From positions 1 through 51,200 of the forward strand of contig CAMVUB010000017.1 in NCBI GenBank assembly GCA_947170495.1: a stretch of DNA of 51,200 nucleotides, read 5' to 3'. The notes below the pieces were generated by a model, which saw only the letters and a program-made list of their open reading frames with translations, did no database searches and had not been told where the DNA came from. Both the position numbers and the translations under genes were made by a program. Origin of the DNA: an uncultured Prevotellaceae bacterium. GTDB lineage: Bacteria > Bacteroidota > Bacteroidia > Bacteroidales > Bacteroidaceae. This document shows, in pieces, positions 48,201-51,200 of this stretch (position 1 is its first letter; every line of letters starts with the position of its first letter).

Positions 48201-49815
48201 TACTGGTAACCTCATATTGCAGACAGACAACACCTACACAGGCGGAACGCGCATTAGTGGAGGTAAGGTCACCGTCACCAATCTCAGCAATGAGAACATG
48301 GCGTATGGTAATCTTGGCGCGGTGACAACTTCGGCTGCAAAGTTCGTTATCGAGAATGGTGCAGAGTTGGCTACGAGCGGTGTGATTACACAGGGCTCGC
48401 CGATGCAGATGGCCGGCGCGGAAGGTGGCGTCATCAATAATGCCGGTGACTTTGTCGTCAACAAGGCTATCTCAGGTACGATGCTCACCAAAAAAGGTAG
48501 CGGCTGGATGAAATTCAATATCGCTTCATCGCTACAGCGCCTGATTATTTCTGCTGGCACAGTACAATGTATCAATGCCAACAGAATCGCAAATACAGTA
48601 GAGTTCCAAGGCGGTTCCTACCTCGAGAATACGGGTAGTAGTTTTACACTTTATGTACCTAAAGGAAAGACAGGAAGCTGGAGCTCCGTGGATAATGCCA
48701 CCTATACAAACAAGGTCACTGGCGAGGGAACGCTGACAATCTATTGCTCTGAGATCAAGGGAAATACTTGGTTCGCCACGCGTACGCAGCTGGCCATGGA
48801 TTTCCGCGATTTCGAAGGAACCATCAATGCCACGGGCCGCACCGACGATTCAGGACCACGTTGGACACTGAATACGGCTAATGGTATGCCGAAGGGAACC
48901 TTAAATATTGCAGCAGGTCTGGAAGTCCAGAACACGGGCAAGACGTTTGCCATCGGTAAGCTTGCAGGTACAGGCAAGCTCGGTGGATACGCCAGCTTTG
49001 ATAGTAGCGGCGGCAGTGGAACGAACACGTGGCAGGTCGGTAATGATGCCAATTGGACATGGGGCGGAACAGTGACCGCCAACTCCAACCTTACGAAAGT
49101 TGGCACTGGCACCGCTACTTTCAGTGGCAAAAGTACGCATACGGGTAACACTCGTGTCAATGCCGGAACACTGTGCGTCAAGGCGGGAGCAACGCTCGGA
49201 ACGGGAGCGCTGACTGTGGCACGCGGCGCTACGCTGTCTGGCGCAACGGGTTCTACGCCACTGACCAATTCTTCTTATTCCTTTAGTACTGGCTCTACGT
49301 TGCAGGTGGGTGCCACGGCAACAGCCACAACAGGCTACATGGATTTTGGTGGCAAGAATGTGACCATCTCCAGCGGCGCCGTCTTGGACCTTGGCCTGGC
49401 ACGTGCAGCCGTAACCAATGCCTCAGGTGTTGTGACGAACACAGGTGGCACGAGTATCCAGAATATTAATCGACTGACGATGAACGGCACGATTCGCTTG
49501 CACTATGGCTTGTCATTCGCCTCTAATGTGCAAGTCGGTGACAGTGTCCTCCTGTGGAAGGATGTGACAACCTGTACGGGTACTCCGGTTCTAGAGACGC
49601 AAGTGATAGATGCAGAGAATGGTCTCTTCTGGGATACCAAAGATATCCAACAGGGTATTCTTCGTGTGACGGATGTGGCTCCTGTGGGCATACGTGGTGT
49701 CGCTACAGATGAGAGTGGAAAAACTGTCATCTATACGCTTGACGGGCGTCGTGTAACGGAAACGCGTCGTGGACAGACGTACATCATTAATGGTAGGAAA
49801 GTATTTGTGAAATAA
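45211..49815 (+). CDS. Secreted PL11-type rhamnogalacturonan lyase with autotransporter-type repeats
   Basis: The 1534-residue product starts with a signal peptide (cleavage after SFA, Gln21). Residues about 25-630 match family PL11 lyases: DRGLVVTVAMSGSGNFISWR, VAADVDGDGQVELVCKRN, AYDWDMDGKAEVLLRG, GDILGDWREELLVANG and the aromatic QPPHPSYFLG end. The DxDxDG-like segments bind calcium. Such enzymes cut the rhamnose-galacturonate backbone of pectin. About 700 to 1330 then carries three segments of autotransporter-associated beta-strand repeat type (GATRLVKQGEGELIL, GATTLVKRGTGNLIL, LTKVGTGTATFSG). The last 40 residues (VIYTLDGRRV to NGRKVFVK) form a Bacteroidetes sorting-like domain. No translocator barrel is present. 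It has its own promoter and is followed by a bidirectional terminator. No SusC/SusD or other lyase gene is nearby. Confidence 0.82.
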   Translation: MKHKIFLIVTLLSLSVASFAQRITDKLDRGLVVTVAMSGSGNFISWRILPEEHYDVTYNLYCNGSLLKSGLTVSNYVHSAGNVNSKYQVAPVFRGEVGPLCPEVTRWTGISNLTNGVSDNPHTGYIDIKCQPAVDRDNQVCTDQYEFNDCVAADVDGDGQVELVCKRNYTGGVNDANNKTRFHRIEVIKLNGTRLWWIDLGPNMMAGPDEQWDAVAYDWDMDGKAEVLLRGANNMYVHTKTGHDIAIGNMNYYAPRDQYTCVGDEFLLYLNGETGEPYGWNGTQDTFTPMAYPLKRYENGESQSLAVWGKDGDGGHRSTKHYFGAPYLDGQRPSIFLGRGCYTRHKFVAFNVDPSTHELTQLWYWTNNVGWGSPWYGNGYHNFAIQDVDMDGRDEIVFGSMVIDDNGKGLSTTGLGHGDAQHCSDLDPYRWGLEQFCCNEDEPAMNYRNATTSQFYYRMQSTGDDGRALAGNFTNRYPGSVGQTSQTGVLSLTADRVISGQSGYALNFRIYWDGDLCSEILDSPGTAKAAKIEKLDGGRIFNSEGHLNNDSKNNACLTGDILGDWREELLVANGTDMRLYTTSRPTTFRIPSLWFDHGYRNGMVWETIGYNQPPHPSYFLGEMEGITAAPPALTTTGRELIANGGTIGADMNGKQVLAFANDNFSVTIAEGAQPHVAFFNVPGWVQGNNPSETSSKIAPTYTTYTCTATGGGFAGATRLVKQGEGELILPAVAMNHTAPSDIWNGTLTFSGTMLQSTLWLNRHTALNSDGGAFRCIKADYNSTIRPGGADKRGNITTDSLMLGFGSRLQLDIYADGIQADKISARLLNIDSRLTGNWLTYGPKYRVPVIELVNHGSEIAAGEYLIMDGLELVEGNLDDIIIEGLGTQKKTALRQDGNKLYLDVSDVRAASDITWTGAESADWQFGGANNFRLTEQAEGSEEYFVTGDVVRFTDEASKSSVNIRGDIEADSVIVDASKSYTFKWIGGIVGATTLVKRGTGNLILQTDNTYTGGTRISGGKVTVTNLSNENMAYGNLGAVTTSAAKFVIENGAELATSGVITQGSPMQMAGAEGGVINNAGDFVVNKAISGTMLTKKGSGWMKFNIASSLQRLIISAGTVQCINANRIANTVEFQGGSYLENTGSSFTLYVPKGKTGSWSSVDNATYTNKVTGEGTLTIYCSEIKGNTWFATRTQLAMDFRDFEGTINATGRTDDSGPRWTLNTANGMPKGTLNIAAGLEVQNTGKTFAIGKLAGTGKLGGYASFDSSGGSGTNTWQVGNDANWTWGGTVTANSNLTKVGTGTATFSGKSTHTGNTRVNAGTLCVKAGATLGTGALTVARGATLSGATGSTPLTNSSYSFSTGSTLQVGATATATTGYMDFGGKNVTISSGAVLDLGLARAAVTNASGVVTNTGGTSIQNINRLTMNGTIRLHYGLSFASNVQVGDSVLLWKDVTTCTGTPVLETQVIDAENGLFWDTKDIQQGILRVTDVAPVGIRGVATDESGKTVIYTLDGRRVTETRRGQTYIINGRKVFVK

Positions 49816-49822
49816 AAACGAT

Positions 49823-49850
49823 GAGGCCGCCCAATTGGCGGCCTCTTCTC
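49823..49850. terminator. Bidirectional terminator
   Basis: GAGGCCGCC (49823-49831), loop CAATT, GGCGGCCTC (49837-49845), then TTCTCTTATT. On the other strand the hairpin is followed by ATCGTTTTTATTT. It serves the convergent lyase and mnmA genes. Confidence 0.88.
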
Positions 49851-50951
49851 TTATTCCCTTCGTATTTCTCCAGAACCGTAACAGCGGTGCTTCTCTGCAT
49901 CGTAAAGCACGGCGAACTGTCCGGGGGCCACGCCTTGCAGCGGCCGCTCCGTCTTCACTTCCAAACGGCCGTCGGGTAGGGGAGTGACCTCAGCCGGGCA
50001 GAAGTCCGGGGTATGTCGGATCTTGATGGTCATCGCCAGCGCCGTGTGCCCGGCGGTTCCGTCGAAGGGATCTACCGTCAGCCAGTGAGGCGCTGCGATG
50101 AAGAAGTGGTCTGCGTAAGCCTCCATGGTGTCGTAGCCATTGGCCACCCACAGGATGTTACGCGCCATATCCTTCTCCACCACGTACCACGGGCCGCCGC
50201 CGAAACCTAAGCCCTTGCGCTGGCCGATGGTGTGGAACCATAGCCCGCGGTGCATGCCCAGCACCTTGCCCGTCGCGCGGTCGATGACCTGCCCGGGCTG
50301 CTCACCCAGGTATTTGCGGATATAGTCGTTGTAGTTGATCTTGCCCAAGAAACAGATGCCCTGGCTGTCCTTGCGGTGTGCGGCACTTAGGTGCTCACGC
50401 TCGGCGATGGCCCGCACCTCCGACTTCGGCAGATGGCCGATGGGGAAGCATGCCTTCTGCAACTGCCATGGCTGCAGCTGAGCCAGAAAGTCCGTTTGGT
50501 CCTTCACGGGGTCGGGGCTGGTGCACAGCCAAATGCGTCCTTCCTCGTCTTCCTCTGTCGTCGCGTAATGTCCCGTGGCGATGATGTCGTAGTCCTTGCC
50601 TACGCGCTCGTTGAACACACCGAACTTAATCAGCCGATTGCACATCACGTCGGGGTTCGGCGTCAAGCCCTGACGCACCTGCGAGATGGTGTAATCCACC
50701 ACCTTGTCCCAGTAATCCTTGTGCAAGTCGATGACCTGCAGAGGTAGCCCGTATTTATGGGCGACGGCACGCGCCATCTCCAAATCCTCCTCTATGGTAC
50801 ATGTGAAATCTGTCGTGTCCCGGTCAGGGCCAATCTGTATATACCACAAGTCTGGGCGGATGCCTTGCTCCACCAATACTGCTACAGCTACCGAACTGTC
50901 AACGCCACCCGATAGCAATGCTGCAACTTTCTTGCCTCGTAAATCTCTCAT
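49851..50951 (-). CDS. mnmA: tRNA-specific 2-thiouridylase
   Basis: The 366-residue enzyme adds sulfur at C2 of the wobble uridine in tRNAs for Lys, Glu and Gln. The ATP-pyrophosphatase loop LLSGGVDSSVA is at residues 12-22. The two catalytic cysteines are in PNPDVMCNRLIKFG (Cys104) and DSQGICFLG (Cys200). The central GMHRGLWFHTIGQRKGLG block and the C-terminal RPLQGVAPGQFAVLYD are standard. The length is usual. The promoter begins 20 bases upstream, giving a short leader of about 14 bases. It is a single-gene unit. Confidence 0.97.
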   Translation of the reverse strand: MRDLRGKKVAALLSGGVDSSVAVAVLVEQGIRPDLWYIQIGPDRDTTDFTCTIEEDLEMARAVAHKYGLPLQVIDLHKDYWDKVVDYTISQVRQGLTPNPDVMCNRLIKFGVFNERVGKDYDIIATGHYATTEEDEEGRIWLCTSPDPVKDQTDFLAQLQPWQLQKACFPIGHLPKSEVRAIAEREHLSAAHRKDSQGICFLGKINYNDYIRKYLGEQPGQVIDRATGKVLGMHRGLWFHTIGQRKGLGFGGGPWYVVEKDMARNILWVANGYDTMEAYADHFFIAAPHWLTVDPFDGTAGHTALAMTIKIRHTPDFCPAEVTPLPDGRLEVKTERPLQGVAPGQFAVLYDAEKHRCYGSGEIRRE

Positions 50952-50970
50952 GTGTTCTTATTTGGCGCTG

Positions 50971-51001
50971 CAAAGGTAATGCATGCTTTGCGGAAAACCA
51001 A
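50971..51001 (-). promoter_or_regulatory. mnmA promoter
   Basis: On the minus strand TTG (51001-50999), a 20-base spacer, and TACCTTTG (50978-50971), 19 bases from the mnmA ATG. Confidence 0.82.
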
Positions 51002-51124
51002 GTTTTTTGCTGAAAAACAAACGCTCCCAATAATATATAATATATAGGTTCGCATGCGCGCGTACACAAGGGCCTGCTCACAAGAAAAAATGCACTTCTC
51101 AGTTAACTTTTTTTCTTAAAACTC

Positions 51125-51200
51125 TTGCAGGAATGAAAAAATCGGCGTACCTTTGCACCCGCAAACGAGAAAGGGGTACCCCTGCGAGTCAGGGGCTCTC
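51125..51200 (+). promoter_or_regulatory. Promoter and structured leader cut by the window edge
   Basis: TTG (51125-51127), a 20-base spacer, and TACCTTTG (51148-51155). The transcribed part has two mutually exclusive pairings: GGGGTACCCC (51173-51182) and a hairpin CCCCTG (51179-51184)/CAGGGG (51190-51195). A further GAGA/TCTC pair could close it. The controlled gene lies beyond the window, so it may be a leader or the start of an RNA gene. Confidence 0.55.

Noticed and set aside
51030..51200. A tRNA or rRNA gene at the right edge
   Set aside because: No acceptor stem/T-loop (GGTTCGAATCC-like) pattern or rRNA sequence is visible in the part present.

Overview
The window comes from a member of the Bacteroidales, most likely a Prevotella-like bacterium. 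The evidence is: many promoters of the Bacteroidetes type (TTG, 19-21 bases, TAnnTTTG); secreted proteins ending in a short Bacteroidetes C-terminal domain (xVYIVNGKKVLVK type); a NigD-like lipoprotein; a DUF4254 gene next to a GT9 glycosyltransferase; and gene junctions filled with short simple repeats. No rRNA, tRNA, insertion sequence, phage or CRISPR array was seen.

Layout. (1) 1-5233: a repeat-rich, gene-poor stretch with a strongly structured RNA that has its own promoter and a possible terminator (about 416-603), a 1224-residue secreted multidomain protein and a 59-residue acidic small protein. (2) 5234-11577: a GxxExxY protein, then a three-gene RND efflux operon (lipoprotein adaptor, inner-membrane pump, TolC-like channel). 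(3) 11632-18544: housekeeping genes: efp (minus strand), rpmH, then a plus-strand run of PASTA protein, RluA-type pseudouridine synthase, D-Ala-D-Ala ligase, acyltransferase, NigD-like lipoprotein and a GT4 glycosyltransferase, closed by a strong hairpin terminator. (4) 18713-45000: about 26 kb of cell-surface glycan genes in alternating blocks. The plus block 18735-28753 holds rfbF, rfbH, rfbG, a short-chain reductase and a thiamine-diphosphate enzyme. Together these look like a pathway for a CDP-linked 3,6-dideoxyhexose carrying a two-carbon branch, as in Yersinia yersiniose. Around it are GT2, GT4, GT9, GT11, GT87-like and GT-C-like enzymes, two GtrA/GtrB pairs, an MsbA-like ABC exporter, an LpxL-like acyltransferase, a polysaccharide deacetylase, two LtaS/MdoB-like alkaline-phosphatase-fold transferases and an O-acyltransferase. 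(5) 45130-49815: a 1534-residue secreted PL11-type rhamnogalacturonan lyase fused to autotransporter-type beta-strand repeats. (6) mnmA on the minus strand, and a promoter with a structured leader running off the right edge.

Working together: region 4 reads as one LPS/O-antigen or related lipid-linked glycan locus. It makes an unusual nucleotide sugar, assembles and flips glycans, decorates them with acyl and probably phospho-alcohol groups, and exports lipid-linked material. A second theme is short repeats at gene ends and in permissive protein segments: an inverted repeat that supplies the RluD C-terminus and the Ddl N-terminus, a 14-base tandem repeat that encodes a signal peptide, a 22-base tandem palindrome in a membrane-protein loop, and the same heptamer array at the 3' ends of two unrelated genes.
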